Source: Trueperaceae bacterium (GTDB lineage: Bacteria > Deinococcota > Deinococci > Deinococcales > Trueperaceae). Taken from it: a stretch of 64,000 bases of DNA. How positions within the stretch are numbered: the first letter of the stretch is position 1; the number at the start of each line of letters is the position of its first letter. Both the position numbers and the translations under genes were made by a program. This document shows, one piece after another, positions 63,522-64,000 of this stretch. The notes beneath the pieces were generated by a model. It ran no database searches and was not told where the DNA came from. It worked only from the letters and a program-made list of their open reading frames with translations. The stretch covers positions 62,001-126,000 of the forward strand of contig DASVCN010000019.1 in assembly GCA_036381595.1 (NCBI GenBank), given 5' to 3'.

Positions 63522-64000
63522 TCACAGGCTCGGTCCCAGGATCGTCCCGCGCATCTCCATCGGCTGGGCGAGGAGCCACAGGCCCAGCGCGGCGAAGGCG
63601 AGGGTATAGAGGAGGATCGGCCACATGGCGACGACGCCACGGCGACCGAAGTCGCGCAGGGCGATGCGCCCGGCGACGAAGAGGGCGAGAAGCGTGTAGG
63701 CGCTGGTTACGGCCGCGGTGATGGTGAACAGGTAGCGGGTGGGCACGAGTTGCGCCAGTCGCCAGTTCGGGTCGACGGGCAGGCCCCGGAAGGCGAAGAA
63801 GTGCTCGAATACCGGCACGATCGAGAGCGCCCCGGTGAGGAAGTGGAAGAGGTAGTGCGAGGCCCAGAAGCCGAAGGCGAGGACTGCGGGGACGTAGCCC
63901 CAGCGTTCGAGTGCGCGGACCGGCTCGGCGCGTCCACCGCCGGCTAGGTCGGCCAACAGCGCCGTCCCAGTCGTCACTGCGGCACCCACTGCTGCCACGA
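63522..64000 (-). CDS. Polytopic membrane protein, truncated by window end
   Basis: The frame is open to the right edge, so the N-terminus is missing. About 159 residues are visible. Hydrophobic segments with notable His and aromatic residues (WGYVPAVLAFGFWASHYLFHFLTG; YLFTITAAVTSAYTLLALF; MWPILLYTLAFAALGLWLL) occur, and the end is MEMRGTILGPSL. It lies 95 bases upstream of the FixH-like gene on the same strand and may belong to the same redox operon. Identity is not recognised. Confidence 0.6.
   Translation of the reverse strand, partial: VAAVGAAVTTGTALLADLAGGGRAEPVRALERWGYVPAVLAFGFWASHYLFHFLTGALSIVPVFEHFFAFRGLPVDPNWRLAQLVPTRYLFTITAAVTSAYTLLALFVAGRIALRDFGRRGVVAMWPILLYTLAFAALGLWLLAQPMEMRGTILGPSL

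Overview
This is a high-GC, gene-dense bacterial chromosome segment (GC roughly two thirds, judged by eye) with no rRNA, CRISPR, prophage or intact insertion sequence. The IleRS, Rho and tRNA genes, and the many promoters whose -10 box lies 5-7 bases before the start codon (leaderless mRNA style), fit the Deinococcota, probably a Truepera-like lineage. That placement is an inference from reading the sequence. Most of the window is core metabolism and housekeeping.

Layout. 1-11.5 kb holds two complete LIV-I type branched-chain amino acid/amide ABC transporters facing away from each other (livG-F-H-M on minus, SBP-livH-M-G-F on plus), plus a truncated binding protein at the left edge. Between that protein and the first transporter lies a strongly structured 279-bp inverted-repeat element. 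11.6-20.3 kb has a ferredoxin/NADP reductase, aspartokinase with a NUDIX pair, an SCP2-like protein, and a beta-oxidation block (two acyl-CoA dehydrogenases, EtfB, EtfA) ending in a GNAT gene. 20.3-24 kb is a minus-strand operon gap-pgk-RLAN-like-ATP-grasp; its ATP-grasp end converges on the GNAT gene with one base between them. This GNAT/RLAN/ATP-grasp trio is the best candidate for a little-described peptide-ligase system.

24-35.5 kb has a membrane protein, a beta-propeller protein, a small HTH protein, ileS behind a T-box leader, rho, a LysM/M23 endopeptidase, a degenerate response regulator and an Rrf2-cysteine desulfurase pair with a clear promoter and palindromic operator. The IleRS carries GVHH in place of the HIGH motif, a swap known from mupirocin hyper-resistant type 2 enzymes. 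35.5-40 kb has tig-clpP-clpX and five tRNA genes (Pro, Gly, Arg, His, Leu) ending in an intrinsic terminator.

40-54.6 kb is mixed: CBS/CorC membrane protein, MiaB, an MFS pump with a divergent regulator only 30 bp away, EamA transporter, alkyltransferase-like protein, M20 peptidase, 3-methyladenine glycosylase, isocitrate dehydrogenase, RF1, an orphan binding protein. 54.6-64 kb has tRNA-Arg(CCT), an SRPBCC protein, a DEDDh exonuclease preceded by DnaA-box-like sites, a membrane protein behind a putative attenuator, free methionine sulfoxide reductase, DinB, an orphan sensory-rhodopsin-transducer homologue, and a DsbB-DsbA-FixH-like module that runs off the right edge.

Two translation-initiation themes recur: about a dozen genes with a -10 box positioned for leaderless transcripts, and three genes (GNAT, pgk, EamA) whose conserved N-termini can only be reached from a CTG start codon or, for pgk, from a start far inside the upstream gene.
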